A DNA stretch of 64,000 nucleotides from DATJPD01 sp036394195. GTDB taxonomy: Bacteria > Pseudomonadota > Alphaproteobacteria > CACIAM-22H2. The position numbers and the translations under genes are program-made. The first letter of the stretch is position 1. Each line of letters starts with the position of its first letter. Of the stretch, positions 32,040 to 42,130 are shown one piece after another. The stretch lies in contig DASWFO010000199.1 of NCBI GenBank assembly GCA_036394195.1, positions 1 to 64,000 of the forward strand. Direction: 5' to 3'. Below the pieces are notes generated by a model. The model was not told the DNA's origin. It saw only the letters and a program-made list of their open reading frames with translations, and searched no databases.

Positions 32040-33542
32040 TTACTCGGCGAGGGGCGGAAGGTTCAGCGCGCGGTCGACCATGGCGGTCGCGCGCTTGAAG
32101 TCGTAATTGCGGAAGACGTTGGACTTCACGATGAACGACGCGCCGCCGTAGAACTTCTCGTATTGCTGGTGCCGGCTGCCGAATTCGGTGCCGACGAAGT
32201 CCCACGCGAGGCGCATCAGCGCGATGCGGTCCCTGGCGCCGGTCGACGCCGATTGGAAGTAGCGCTCGATGTCCTTGGCCGCCTGCGGATTGGCGAAGTC
32301 CTTGGCCGAGGAGGGGAGGGTGATCAGGCCGGCGCCGGAGAGCTCGCGCACGATGTCGATGACGTGCGGGTTGATCTTCGACTGCAGCGCCATGACCGAG
32401 TAGAGCGACGCCTGGCTCGGCCACAACACGCCGTCGTCGTCGATGGTCGCGGTCGCCTCGTGCGAATAGAGCATGTTCTCGACGATGGAGGCGTAGGCGC
32501 ACAGCTCGCCCATCTCGACCATCACCTGGGGCACGGCGTCGTTGCCGGTCGCTTCGTTGAGGCGCTTGGCGATGCCGGCGAGGAAGCGCAGCTTGGTCGC
32601 ATAGCGCGCCTGCGCCTGATGGTTGCCGTAGAGATGCGCCGGCGTCTTGCGCCATTGGTCGCGCGTCAGCTCCACGTTGCGGTAGATGAACACGCGCTCC
32701 CACGGCACGAAGCAGTTGTCGAGGACGACGAAGCAGTCGGTCTCGTCGAAGCGGCTCGACAGCGGATAGTCGTAGGCGTTCGTGGCACCGAGCGCGAAGG
32801 GGCGCCGCGCATAAAGCCTGAGGCCCGGATCGTCGTTCGGAATCGCGACGTTGAATGCATACGCCTCGTCGCCGGGCTGAAGCGGATGGATGCAGGTCAC
32901 TTGCACGTAGTCGGAATAGACGGCGCCGGTGGCCAGCTGCTGGCCGCCGGAGAGTGTGATGCCGGAATCGCTTTCCTTGACCACCCCGGCATAAAGCGTC
33001 GGATCCTTCTGCTTGTGCGCCGGCTTGCTGCGGTCGATCTGCGGCGGGACGATCGCATAGCTCACATAGGCGTGGGTGTCGCGGATGTGCCTGTAGAATT
33101 TCAGCAGGTTGTCCGCGAATTGCGGCCCGCCGGCGGCGAAGAACTGCGGCTTGGCGGCGTAGCCGGCGAAGAAATTCGAGACGTGATCGGGCGTTCGTCC
33201 CATCAGGCCGAAGCTCTGTTCGGCCCAGGCCTCGGCCGCGATCCGCTTGGCGCGCAGATCGGCGTGCGAGCGCGGGATCTGGTAGCAGCGCCACACCGGC
33301 CCGCCGGTGTCGGGCGAGGTGAAGGTCATCACCTCGCGATGCTCAGGCGACGCCGCATGATCGAAGAGGTGCGCCAGGGCGCGCGCGCCCTCGCGGAACG
33401 CCGGATGATCGACGGGGTTGGTGACCTTCTCGCCGTCTACATAGATGGCGCGCGGGGTGCATCGGAGATTGGAGAGGAAATCGTTACCGGTCCTAAGGCG
33501 TGTTGGTGCGGTCTTGGGCGTACCCGGGCTAGGCGGCGTCAT
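32040..33542 (-). CDS. HpaB-family flavin-dependent aromatic hydroxylase
   Basis: 500-residue member of the 4-hydroxyphenylacetate 3-hydroxylase large-subunit family (HpaB, PvcC, HsaA-like). Visible blocks are an N-terminal helical domain (RTGNDFLSNLR), the middle beta-domain (LSGGQQLATGAVYSDYVQVTC, DCFVVLDNCFVPWERVFIYRN) and the C-terminal helical domain (GAGLITLPSSAKDFANP). The reduced-flavin supplier (HpaC) is not nearby. Substrate unknown; the family acts on phenols but some members are dehydratases or oxidases. The ATG at 33542 starts it, divergent from the DUF2126 gene across 196 bp. Probably the first gene of the minus-strand catabolic group. Confidence 0.85.
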   Translation of the reverse strand: MTPPSPGTPKTAPTRLRTGNDFLSNLRCTPRAIYVDGEKVTNPVDHPAFREGARALAHLFDHAASPEHREVMTFTSPDTGGPVWRCYQIPRSHADLRAKRIAAEAWAEQSFGLMGRTPDHVSNFFAGYAAKPQFFAAGGPQFADNLLKFYRHIRDTHAYVSYAIVPPQIDRSKPAHKQKDPTLYAGVVKESDSGITLSGGQQLATGAVYSDYVQVTCIHPLQPGDEAYAFNVAIPNDDPGLRLYARRPFALGATNAYDYPLSSRFDETDCFVVLDNCFVPWERVFIYRNVELTRDQWRKTPAHLYGNHQAQARYATKLRFLAGIAKRLNEATGNDAVPQVMVEMGELCAYASIVENMLYSHEATATIDDDGVLWPSQASLYSVMALQSKINPHVIDIVRELSGAGLITLPSSAKDFANPQAAKDIERYFQSASTGARDRIALMRLAWDFVGTEFGSRHQQYEKFYGGASFIVKSNVFRNYDFKRATAMVDRALNLPPLAE

Positions 33543-33738
33543 GGGCGCTAAACTGCATCTTCTGCGCCGCACCTGCAAGCCGCGGCCGCGAGCCCGGGAG
33601 GGCGATTGGCTTGCATATTGCATTTCACCCGGTTTTGGGAGTTCCTGGGCGCTTGGCTGCCGTTGCGACCATGTTCACGGCTATGATTTTCCAAACCTTT
33701 CCCGCCGGACCGCCGGCATCGCGTCCTTTGGCCCACCC

Positions 33739-36700
33739 ATGACCATCCACGTCGCCGTGCATCACCGCACAGTCTACCGGTACGACCGCCTGGTGGCACT
33801 CGGCCCGCAGGTCGTGCGTCTCCGTCCGGCGCCGCATAGCCGAACACCGATTCTCAGCTATGGGATGACGGTCCAGCCGAAGACTCACTTCATCAACTGG
33901 CAGCAGGACCCGCACGGCAATTTTCAGGCGCGCCTTGTGTTTCTGGAGAAGGCGCGCGAATTCTCCGTCGATATCGACCTGGTGGCCGATCTCGCCGTGG
34001 TGAACCCGTTCGACTTCTTCCTGGAGCCGAGTGCCGAGAAATTTCCCTTCGTCTACGGCAGCGACGTCGCCACCGACCTCATCCCTTACCGCGAGACCGA
34101 GCCAGCGGGCTCGCTGCTCGCCAAATGGCTGAAGGAGGTGGACCGGACGCCGATGCGGACGACGGACTTCCTGGTGAACCTGAACCGCCGGCTGCAGAAG
34201 GACATCTCCTACGTCATCCGCCTGGAACCCGGCGTGCAGAGCTGCGAGGACACCTTGCACCTGCGCCGGGGCTCTTGCCGCGACAGCGCCTGGCTGCTGG
34301 TCCAGATCCTGCGCCATCTCGGCTTTGCAGCGCGCTTTGTGTCGGGCTACCTCATCCAGCTGACACCCGACGTGAAGCCTCTCGACGGGCCGCCCGGGCC
34401 GGAGCAGGACTTCACCGACCTTCACGCCTGGGCGGAGGCGTTCCTCCCTGGCGCCGGCTGGATCGGGCTCGATCCGACCTCCGGGCTGTTCGCGGGCGAA
34501 GGGCACATTCCGCTGGCCGCGGCCCCTGCGCCGACCAGTGCCGCACCAATCACCGGCGCCGTGGACGAGTGCGAAGTCGACTTCAAGCACGAGATGACGG
34601 TCACGCGGGTTCGCGAAAGTGCGCGGGTGACCAAGCCCTACACCGACGAGCAGTGGCAGCGCATCGACCGGCTCGGCCGGGCCATCGACCGCGACATCGC
34701 GAGGACGGACCTGCGCCTCACCATGGGCGGCGAGCCGACCTTCGTCTCGATCGACGACATGGATGGCGCCGAGTGGAACACCGCCGCTGTCGGGCCGACC
34801 AAGCGCAAGCTGGCCGGCCGGTTGCTGCGGCGGTTGCAGAAGCGCTGGGCGCCGGGCGCGCTCCTGCATTACGGCCAGGGCAAGTGGTATCCGGGAGAAT
34901 CGCTGCCGCGCTGGGCGCTCGGCTGTTTCTGGCGGCGCGACGGCGAGCCGGTGTGGCGCGATCCGACGCTCTTCGCCGATGACGAGACCAAGGGAAATGC
35001 CGGTTTCGCCGACGCCGAGCGCTTCGGCGAGATGCTGACCCGGCGTCTGCAGATCGACACGTCGTTCCTGGTCACCGGCTACGAGGATGTCTGGCACTAT
35101 CTGGCGCGCGAGCACCGCTTGCCGGTGAATGTCGACCCCTTCGAGTCCAATCTGCGCGAGCCCGAAGAGCGGGCGCGGCTGGCGCGGATCTTCACCCAGG
35201 GGCTGGATCACCCGATCGGCCTGGCGCTGCCGCTGCAGCGCGTGCGTGGCTCCGGCGGCGACTATTGGGCGAGCGGGCGCTGGTTCTTCCGGCCCGAGCG
35301 CATGTATCTGCTGCCGGGCGATTCGCCGATGGGGTTGCGCCTGCCCCTTGATTCGCTCCCGTGGGCGAAGGAGGGCGACCAGTCGCAGCACTACGAGCCC
35401 GACCCATTCGAGCCGCGCCAGAAGCTGCCGCCGCGCGCGGCCCTGGCGCAGCCCCATCAGCGCCGCGGCAACGGCCACGGCCGTGACGAGGCGCGTGCCC
35501 GGGCTCACATCGCGGGGCAGGGGCCGCCGGCGGACCGCCGCGCCAACGGCGAAGCCCCGCCAGGCCTCGGCCAGTCCGCATCCTCATTGGTGCGCACCGC
35601 CCTTTGCCTCGAGCCGCGCGACGGCAAGCTTCACGCGTTCCTGCCGCCGGTGACCATGCTCGAGGACTATCTCGACCTGGTTGCGGCGATCGAAGACACC
35701 GCGGCCGACATCGGCACCCGGATCATCGTCGAGGGCTACACGCCGCCGCGCGATCCGCGCCTCAAGCAGTTCAGCGTGACACCCGATCCGGGCGTGATCG
35801 AGGTCAACATTCAGCCGGCGTCGGACTGGCCGGAGCTCGTCGACAACACGTCCGTTCTATACGAAGAGGCGCGGGCGACGCGGCTCGGCACCGAGAAGTT
35901 CATGCTCGACGGCCGGCATACCGGGACCGGCGGCGGAAATCATTTCACCCTTGGCGGTTCGACGGCGGCCGATTCACCCTTCCTGCGCCGCCCCGACCTG
36001 CTGCGCAGCCTGATCGGCTACTGGCTCAATCACCCGTCGCTGTCCTACCTGTTTTCAGGCCTCTATATCGGCCCGACCAGCCAGGCGCCGCGCGTCGACG
36101 ATGCGCGCAACGATGCCGTCGCCGAGCTGGAGCTGGCGTTTGCGCAGGTGCCGGAGAACGGCGAGGTGCCGCCGTGGCTCGTCGACCGCATCTTCCGCAA
36201 TCTCCTGGTCGACGTGACCGGCAACACCCATCGCACCGAGTTCTGCATAGACAAGCTCTACTCGCCCGACAGCGCCACCGGCCGCCTCGGTCTCGTCGAG
36301 ATGCGCGCCTTCGAGATGCCGCCGCATGCGCGGATGAGCCTCGCCCAGCAGCTGCTTATCCGCGCGCTTCTGGCCGAGTTCGCGCAGCGCCCGTATCGGA
36401 AGAAGCTCGTCCGCTGGAATACGCAGCTTCATGACCGGTTCCTGCTGCCGCATTTCGTGCGCGACGATTTCAACGACGTGATCGACGAGCTCCGCGTGGC
36501 CAGCTACCCGTTCGAGGCGGACTGGTTCGCGCCGCACTACGAATTACGTTTTCCGGAGATCGGCGCTGTCGCGTATCGCAACATCCATCTCGAGCTTCGC
36601 CAGGCGATCGAGCCGTGGCCGGTGCTGGGCGAAGAGCCGGCCGGCGGCAGCACGGTGCGTTATGTCGATTCGTCGCTCGAGCGCGTGCAGGTGAAACTCC

Positions 36701-37113
36701 GGAACCTAACCGACGGACGCTACGTTGTGACCTGCAACGGCGTCCGCGTGCCGCTGCATCCCACTGGAGCCGAAGGTGAGTACGTGGCCGGCATCCGCTA
36801 TCGGGCCTGGGCGCCTGCCGCCAGTCTCCATCCAACCATCGGCGTGCATGCACCACTGGTGTTCGACATCGTGGACACGTGGTCCGAGCGCTCACTGGGC
36901 GGCTGCACCTATCACGTGGCGCATCCCGGCGGGCGCAACTACACGACCTACCCGGTCAACAGCAACGAGGCCGAAGCGCGCCGCCGCGCGCGCTTCTTCC
37001 CCACCGGCACCACGCCGGGCCGGGTCGTCGCCCCGGCGCTGCCGCAAGTCGGCGAGTTCCCGCTCACGCTCGATCTGCGATATGCAGGCGCACAGCTTGC
37101 AAAAAACCGCTAG
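33739..37113 (+). CDS. Transglutaminase-like / DUF2126 ligase fusion protein
   Basis: 1124-residue protein. Residues 1-300 form a bacterial transglutaminase-like domain with catalytic C180 (RRGSCRDSA), H229 (DLHAWAE) and D245 (GLDPTSG). From about 330 (TMGGEPTFVSIDD) to the end is DUF2126, with the family block HTGTGGGNHFTLGGST near 730. Comparative genomics by Iyer, Aravind and colleagues placed this region with COOH-NH2 ligases of the glutamine-synthetase/GCS fold, in a predicted peptide-synthesis system with ATP-grasp and alpha-E proteins; the next four genes here are those partners. No experiment on this type of protein is known to me. The region between about 570 and 610 is a charged, low-complexity insert. 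Confidence 0.9.
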   Translation: MTIHVAVHHRTVYRYDRLVALGPQVVRLRPAPHSRTPILSYGMTVQPKTHFINWQQDPHGNFQARLVFLEKAREFSVDIDLVADLAVVNPFDFFLEPSAEKFPFVYGSDVATDLIPYRETEPAGSLLAKWLKEVDRTPMRTTDFLVNLNRRLQKDISYVIRLEPGVQSCEDTLHLRRGSCRDSAWLLVQILRHLGFAARFVSGYLIQLTPDVKPLDGPPGPEQDFTDLHAWAEAFLPGAGWIGLDPTSGLFAGEGHIPLAAAPAPTSAAPITGAVDECEVDFKHEMTVTRVRESARVTKPYTDEQWQRIDRLGRAIDRDIARTDLRLTMGGEPTFVSIDDMDGAEWNTAAVGPTKRKLAGRLLRRLQKRWAPGALLHYGQGKWYPGESLPRWALGCFWRRDGEPVWRDPTLFADDETKGNAGFADAERFGEMLTRRLQIDTSFLVTGYEDVWHYLAREHRLPVNVDPFESNLREPEERARLARIFTQGLDHPIGLALPLQRVRGSGGDYWASGRWFFRPERMYLLPGDSPMGLRLPLDSLPWAKEGDQSQHYEPDPFEPRQKLPPRAALAQPHQRRGNGHGRDEARARAHIAGQGPPADRRANGEAPPGLGQSASSLVRTALCLEPRDGKLHAFLPPVTMLEDYLDLVAAIEDTAADIGTRIIVEGYTPPRDPRLKQFSVTPDPGVIEVNIQPASDWPELVDNTSVLYEEARATRLGTEKFMLDGRHTGTGGGNHFTLGGSTAADSPFLRRPDLLRSLIGYWLNHPSLSYLFSGLYIGPTSQAPRVDDARNDAVAELELAFAQVPENGEVPPWLVDRIFRNLLVDVTGNTHRTEFCIDKLYSPDSATGRLGLVEMRAFEMPPHARMSLAQQLLIRALLAEFAQRPYRKKLVRWNTQLHDRFLLPHFVRDDFNDVIDELRVASYPFEADWFAPHYELRFPEIGAVAYRNIHLELRQAIEPWPVLGEEPAGGSTVRYVDSSLERVQVKLRNLTDGRYVVTCNGVRVPLHPTGAEGEYVAGIRYRAWAPAASLHPTIGVHAPLVFDIVDTWSERSLGGCTYHVAHPGGRNYTTYPVNSNEAEARRRARFFPTGTTPGRVVAPALPQVGEFPLTLDLRYAGAQLAKNR

Positions 37114-37126
37114 ATTTCTAGGTTAG

Positions 37127-39730
37127 TTGTCGAATCGGAGCGGGCACGCGAACGTGAGACAAGGCCGACCGTCACCGGCTGCCGATCCGGCTGTGCCCAA
37201 TCCTGGCGCAGCGGCGAGCGACGTGACCGCGGATCGGATGGGCTTGGACTACGCGTACAATTACGACGAGATGGTCGACGGCCGCCGGGCGATCCGCGCG
37301 GCCTGGCAGCCCTTGATCGGCGTGCTGCAGGCGATGCCGAAAGGCGCGTTTGCCGAACGCGTCGAGCGCGTCCATCGCCAGCACGAGGACATATCGGTCG
37401 CCTATCGCATCGAGGCGGACACCGCCGCGAACGGCAATCGCCGGCCGTTCGACCTCCTGCCGATGGTGATCACCGCCGAGGAATGGAGCGACATCGAGAT
37501 CGCGCTGGCGCAACGCGCGCGCCTGATGGACGCGGTCGTCACCGACATTTATGGCTCGCGCAAGCTCGTCGCCGACGGTCTCCTGCCGCCGGCGTTGATC
37601 TTCGGCAATCCGCGGTTCCTGCGCCCCTGCGCCGGGATGATGTCCGGCGGCGTGCCGCATGTTCACGCCTATGCGGCCGATCTCGTCCGCGCGCCGGACG
37701 GGTCGTGGAAGGTGCTCGCCGACCGGCTGCAGGCCCCGGCGGGCATCGGCTTTGCACTGCAGAACCGCAGCCTGCTGGCGCGCACCGTCCCGGAGCTGTT
37801 CCGCGCGCACATGGTGGAGCGGATCGAGCCGTTCTTCGACCGTTGGCGCGAGGCGTTGATGGACCTGTCGCCGCGCCGCGACGGGGCGCGCATCGCGGTC
37901 ATGACGCCGGGCCCGTTCAATCCGGCGTTCTTCGAGCACGTCTATCTGGCACGCCAGCTCGGCGCGACGCTCGTGGAAGGCGCCGATCTCACGATGCGCT
38001 ACGACCGCATTTTCGTGAAGACGCTCGGCGTGCTGCAGCAGGTCGACGTCGTCCTGCGGTTCATGGAGGACGATTACTGCGATCCGCTTGAGCTGCGCAG
38101 CACCTCGGTGCTCGGCGTCGCCGGCCTGCTTCAGGCGGTGCGTGCGGGAACTGTCGTCGTCGCCAACGCGCTCGGTGCCAGCGTCGCCGAGACGCCGGCG
38201 TTCAGGCCGTTTCTGCCCGCCATCGCCAGAGCGGTGCTTGGCGAAGAGCTGCTTATGGCCTCGGTCGACACCGAATGGCTGGGCGGCGGCTCGACCGCCG
38301 AGCGGACGGGTGAGTTGCCGCCGGATGTTTCGATCCGCCCGGCCTTCCCGACACGGCGCGACGATCCGGCGGCGGGGGACGAGGCCGAGGGTGCTGCGCG
38401 CGAGGCTCTGCTCGACGATCTGAGGCGGCGGCCGTACATGTACGTCACCGAAAAGGCGGTCGCCCCATCGGTCATTCCGGTCTGGACGCCGGAGGCGCTG
38501 GTGCCGCGACCGTTGACGCTGCGCGTCTTCTGCATCCGAGACGGCGACGCCTATCGCACCATGCCCGGCGGCTTCGCCCAGGTGCCCAATCGGGTGACCG
38601 GTGCGGTGGCCCCTCTGCGTCAGGTCGCGATGAGCAAGGACACGTGGGTGCTGCTCGGCGAAGATCGCGCGGTGGCCCCGGCGCATCGCGCCCCGCCCGC
38701 GGTCCAGGCGATCCGCCGCCCGACCGATGAGCTGCGCAGCCGCACCGCCGATGACGTGTTCTGGCTCGGCCGCTACATGGAGCGGCTCGACAATGCGGCG
38801 CGCATGATGCGCAGTGCCGCAATGCGGCTGACCGTCGAGCGGTTCGGGCCCGGCCAGCGCCAGGAGCTGCATTATCTGGCCGGTCTCCTCGTCGAAGCGG
38901 GCTTCATCGAGGCAGGGGCGGGTGAGATGATGTCCGACAGCGGCGGTCTGATGCTGGCGCTTTCGGCCGGGGCGGCGCGGGGGCCGGGCCTGGATGAGGC
39001 CTTCCGGGCGGTGCGGCGCATCGCGCAGGCGCTGCGCGACCGTCTGTCGAACGACATGTGGAATGTCGTGATCGGCAATCTCCGCGACGCTCGCGAGCGG
39101 ATCCAATCACAGTCCGCCGAGGTCGACAGCTTCATCGGCGCCCTCGACAACCTGATCGGCGTCATCGCCGCGTTCGGCGGCATGGTCGCGGAGAACATGA
39201 CCCGCGGGGCGGGATGGCGTTTCCTCGATATCGGCCGGCGGTTGGAACGCGGCACCTACGAGAGCGCTATCGTCCGCGGCATCCTGGCGAGCCGGCGCGA
39301 AGATGCCGAAACCGCCCTCCATCTGGCTCTCGAGCTCAGCGACAGCACGATCACCTATCGCTCGCGCTATTTCACCGCCATCCAGACCGGACCGGTGGTC
39401 GATCTGATCCTCGCCGATGAGGCCAATCCGCGCGGCATCGCGTTTCAGATCCAGACCATCATCACGCATCTCAACGAGCTGGCACGCTCGTTCGAGCGCG
39501 TCAGCGACCGGCCGGAGCAGGCGCTCGCCGAAATGGTCCTCGCCGCGATCCGCGGCGCCAAGATCGACCGGCTGGACGGGGCGGAGGATCAAGCAGCCCG
39601 GCGCGAGCTCTCCGAGCTCCTCGGTCATCTGTGCCACCAGTTTCTCGCCTTGTCCGAAGCGATCACGCGGGCCTATTTCTCCCATGTGCGCGCTCCCTAC
39701 ACGGTCGGCTACGGGTCCGCGCGGCTATGA
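37127..39730 (+). CDS. Circularly permuted ATP-grasp fused to an alpha-E domain
   Basis: 867-residue fusion. Residues about 40-500 are a circularly permuted type 2 ATP-grasp (DUF404/DUF407: VTDIYGSRKLVADGLLPPALIFGNPRFLRPC, VMTPGPFNPAFFEHVYLARQLG, VEGADLTMRYDRIFVKT). Residues about 535-860 are an alpha-E helical domain (DUF403: DDVFWLGRYMERLDNAARMMR). The start is uncertain: TTG 37127 follows the upstream stop by 13 nt, GTG 37154 is possible, and the first ATG (37238) would begin just before the conserved region. Its stop overlaps the transglutaminase start by 4 nt. In the predicted system the ATP-grasp would form peptide or isopeptide bonds. Confidence 0.88.
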   Translation: MSNRSGHANVRQGRPSPAADPAVPNPGAAASDVTADRMGLDYAYNYDEMVDGRRAIRAAWQPLIGVLQAMPKGAFAERVERVHRQHEDISVAYRIEADTAANGNRRPFDLLPMVITAEEWSDIEIALAQRARLMDAVVTDIYGSRKLVADGLLPPALIFGNPRFLRPCAGMMSGGVPHVHAYAADLVRAPDGSWKVLADRLQAPAGIGFALQNRSLLARTVPELFRAHMVERIEPFFDRWREALMDLSPRRDGARIAVMTPGPFNPAFFEHVYLARQLGATLVEGADLTMRYDRIFVKTLGVLQQVDVVLRFMEDDYCDPLELRSTSVLGVAGLLQAVRAGTVVVANALGASVAETPAFRPFLPAIARAVLGEELLMASVDTEWLGGGSTAERTGELPPDVSIRPAFPTRRDDPAAGDEAEGAAREALLDDLRRRPYMYVTEKAVAPSVIPVWTPEALVPRPLTLRVFCIRDGDAYRTMPGGFAQVPNRVTGAVAPLRQVAMSKDTWVLLGEDRAVAPAHRAPPAVQAIRRPTDELRSRTADDVFWLGRYMERLDNAARMMRSAAMRLTVERFGPGQRQELHYLAGLLVEAGFIEAGAGEMMSDSGGLMLALSAGAARGPGLDEAFRAVRRIAQALRDRLSNDMWNVVIGNLRDARERIQSQSAEVDSFIGALDNLIGVIAAFGGMVAENMTRGAGWRFLDIGRRLERGTYESAIVRGILASRREDAETALHLALELSDSTITYRSRYFTAIQTGPVVDLILADEANPRGIAFQIQTIITHLNELARSFERVSDRPEQALAEMVLAAIRGAKIDRLDGAEDQAARRELSELLGHLCHQFLALSEAITRAYFSHVRAPYTVGYGSARL

Positions 39731-40599
39731 TGTATCGCATCAATCACCGCTCGACTTACACCTACTCGGGGCCGGTTGATCTATCCTATCACCTGCTGCA
39801 TCTGACGCCGCGGGTGTTGCAGCACCAGCGCGTGTGGGATTTGCAGATCACCACCCAGCCATCGCCGACGGCGAAGACCGAGCGCAGCGACTATTTCGGC
39901 AATCGCCTCACCTATCTCACGGTGGCGCAGCCGCACGCGAAGTTCACCGTGGAAATGGACGCCGCCGTCGATGTGCGCTTTCCCGCCCCGCCGCACGAGA
40001 CGGCGACGCCGCCCTGGGAGCGGGTCCGCCATGCGCTGCGGAGTGCGCGCGAGCCCGACCTGATCGCGGCGGCTGAGTTCTCGTTTGCCTCGCCGCAGAC
40101 CCCGCCGTCGGCAGCCCTGCTCGCCTATGCCGAGCCGTCGTTCACGCCCGGGCGGCCGATCTTCGCCGCGGTCAAGGAGCTGACCTCGCGCATCCATCGC
40201 GACTTCGTCTTCGAGCCGGGAGCGACCAGCGTCAGCACGCCGGTCGCCCAGGTGCTGCAGCAGCGCCGCGGCGTGTGCCAGGACTTCGCCCATCTCGAAC
40301 TGGCGGCGTTGCGCGCCATGGGCGTCGCCGCGCGCTATGTCAGCGGCTACATCCGGACCTACCACAAGGACAAAGCCGGCCTGAAAGGCAGCGATGCGTC
40401 GCACGCCTGGGTGTCGTTCTTCTGTCCCGGCACAGGCTGGATCGACGTCGATCCCACCAACGACCTGGTGGTGAAGGAGGAGCATATCGTGCTGGGCTGG
40501 GGCCGCGACTACGACGACGTGAGCCCGATCCGCGGCGTGATGCTGGGCGGTGGCGATCACTTCCTGAACGTCGCCGTGACGGTGACCCCACAGGCCTGA
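39727..40599 (+). CDS. Stand-alone transglutaminase-like protein
   Basis: 290-residue transglutaminase-like cysteine protease/ligase of the same family as the N-terminus of the DUF2126 fusion. It has an N-terminal beta-sandwich (YRINHRSTYTYSGPVDLSYHLLHLTPR) and the catalytic triad C184 (RRGVCQDFAH), H226 (SHAWVSFFC) and D242 (DVDPTND). There is no signal peptide, so it acts in the cytoplasm. The start codon ATG 39727 overlaps the upstream stop (ATGA). In this family the role could be cutting or transferring a peptide made by the ATP-grasp partner. Confidence 0.92.
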   Translation: MMYRINHRSTYTYSGPVDLSYHLLHLTPRVLQHQRVWDLQITTQPSPTAKTERSDYFGNRLTYLTVAQPHAKFTVEMDAAVDVRFPAPPHETATPPWERVRHALRSAREPDLIAAAEFSFASPQTPPSAALLAYAEPSFTPGRPIFAAVKELTSRIHRDFVFEPGATSVSTPVAQVLQQRRGVCQDFAHLELAALRAMGVAARYVSGYIRTYHKDKAGLKGSDASHAWVSFFCPGTGWIDVDPTNDLVVKEEHIVLGWGRDYDDVSPIRGVMLGGGDHFLNVAVTVTPQA

Positions 40600-40674
40600 C
40601 GGAGGTTTTTGCTCGCCGCCGGATGCGACGCCGGCCGGGACATGGTACGGATATTGCTCCATCCACCATAGAGG

Positions 40675-40691
40675 CCGCCCCCCGGGGGCGG
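40675..40691 (+). repeat. GC-rich palindrome before the second ATP-grasp gene
   Basis: CCGCCCCC-C-GGGGGCGG lies directly before the AAGGGAG ribosome-binding site of the gene at 40700. It divides the first module (33.7-40.6 kb) from the second (40.7-43.2 kb) and may attenuate transcription or translation. Confidence 0.4.
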
Positions 40692-40699
40692 AAGGGAGA

Positions 40700-42118
40700 A
40701 TGGTGGTATCGGCGTTCGATGAAATGGGCAGCGGTCCAGGGCTGCGCCCATCCTATGCGGCGGTCAACGACTGGATGGCCCAGACGCCGGCGGCGATCTT
40801 CGAGATCAAGCGCCGCGAGGCCGAATTCTTCTTCCGCAAGACCGGGATCACCTTCGCCGTCTACACCGAGGGCGGCGATCCGGAGCGGCTCATTCCCTTC
40901 GACATCATCCCGCGGGTGCTCGACGGCCAGGAGTGGGAGTTCCTCACCCGTGGGCTGAAGCAGCGGGCACATGCCCTGAACGCCTTCATCCGCGACGTCT
41001 ACGGCCCGCAGGAGTTCATCCGCGCCGGCAAAATCCCCGCCGACCTGATCCTGAAAAATCCCAGCTTCGTGCAGGCGATGGTCGGCCTCGACGTCCCCGC
41101 CGGGATCTACACTCATGTCGCCGGCATCGACATCGTGCGCGTCAGCTCCACCGAGTTCTACGTCCTCGAGGACAACTGCCGCACGCCGTCCGGCGTCTCG
41201 TACATGATCGAGAACCGCGAGATCATGTCGCGGCTGTTCCCCGATCTCTTCGCCCGGTCCCGCGTCCGGCCGGTGTCGCACTATCCGCAGGAACTGCTCG
41301 ACACGCTCCGCTCCGTCAGCCCGCGAAGCTGCGAAGCCGAGCCGACGGTCGTGCTGCTGAGCCCCGGCTCCTACAACAGCGCCTACTACGAGCACACGTT
41401 CCTCGCCGACGAGATGGGCATTGAGATCGTCGAGGGCGCCGATCTCGTCGTTGATCAGGACGTCGTGTACATGCGCACCACGCGCGGATTGGAGCGGGTC
41501 GATGTCATTTACCGGCGGATCGACGATGCGTTTGTCGATCCGCAGGTGTTCAACCCGGACTCGCTGCTGGGCGTGGCCGGATTGATGGCGGCGTACCGCG
41601 CCGGCAACGTGACCGTCGCCAACGCGGTCGGGGCGGGCATCGCCGACGACAAGGCGGTTTATACCTACGTGCCCGAAATGATCCGCTTCTTCCTCGGCGA
41701 GGAGCCGATCCTGCAGAACGTGCCGACCTGGAAATGCGGCGATGCCCAGGACTGCGCCTATGTGCTCGACCACTTGGCCGAGCTGGTGGTCAAGGACGTC
41801 CACGGATCGGGCGGCTACGGAATGCTCGTGGGCCCGCATGCCACCGCCGCGGAACGGGCCGCGTTCGCCGACACCATCCGCGCCCGTCCCGGCCGCTACA
41901 TTGCGCAGCCGACCTTGAGCCTCTCGACCTGCCCGACCTTCGTCGACAAGGGGATCGCCCCCCGGCACGTCGACCTGCGGCCGTTCGTGCTGTGCGGCCG
42001 CGAGATCCACATCGTGCCCGGCGGCCTCACGCGCGTGGCGCTGCGCGAGGGCTCGCTGGTGGTGAATTCGAGCCAGGGTGGGGGTACGAAGGACACCTGG
42101 GTCGTGGATCTGGCGTGA
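40700..42118 (+). CDS. Circularly permuted ATP-grasp protein, stand-alone
   Basis: 472-residue circularly permuted type 2 ATP-grasp (DUF404/DUF407). It matches the N-terminal part of the fusion at 37127 in general layout (FIRDVYGPQEFIRAGKIPADLILKNPSF, VLLSPGSYNSAYYEHTFLADEMGIEIVEGADLVV) but is more typical of the family, with VLEDNCRTPSGVSYMIENRE and VVKDVHGSGGYGMLVGP near the nucleotide site. GAAGGGAGA lies before the ATG. It is followed after 12 nt by the free alpha-E gene, the commonest gene order for this pair. Confidence 0.92.
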   Translation: MVVSAFDEMGSGPGLRPSYAAVNDWMAQTPAAIFEIKRREAEFFFRKTGITFAVYTEGGDPERLIPFDIIPRVLDGQEWEFLTRGLKQRAHALNAFIRDVYGPQEFIRAGKIPADLILKNPSFVQAMVGLDVPAGIYTHVAGIDIVRVSSTEFYVLEDNCRTPSGVSYMIENREIMSRLFPDLFARSRVRPVSHYPQELLDTLRSVSPRSCEAEPTVVLLSPGSYNSAYYEHTFLADEMGIEIVEGADLVVDQDVVYMRTTRGLERVDVIYRRIDDAFVDPQVFNPDSLLGVAGLMAAYRAGNVTVANAVGAGIADDKAVYTYVPEMIRFFLGEEPILQNVPTWKCGDAQDCAYVLDHLAELVVKDVHGSGGYGMLVGPHATAAERAAFADTIRARPGRYIAQPTLSLSTCPTFVDKGIAPRHVDLRPFVLCGREIHIVPGGLTRVALREGSLVVNSSQGGGTKDTWVVDLA

Positions 42119-42130
42119 TGTAGCGAATCA

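Noticed and set aside
29552..32098. A very long open frame (848 codons) on the plus strand opposite the haem-c protein, with similar long frames at 31878-33551, 33625-35508 and 40340-42010 opposite other genes
   Set aside because: High GC content keeps antisense frames open. The opposite strands encode recognised families with intact active sites, while these frames give Arg/His-rich sequence without domains.
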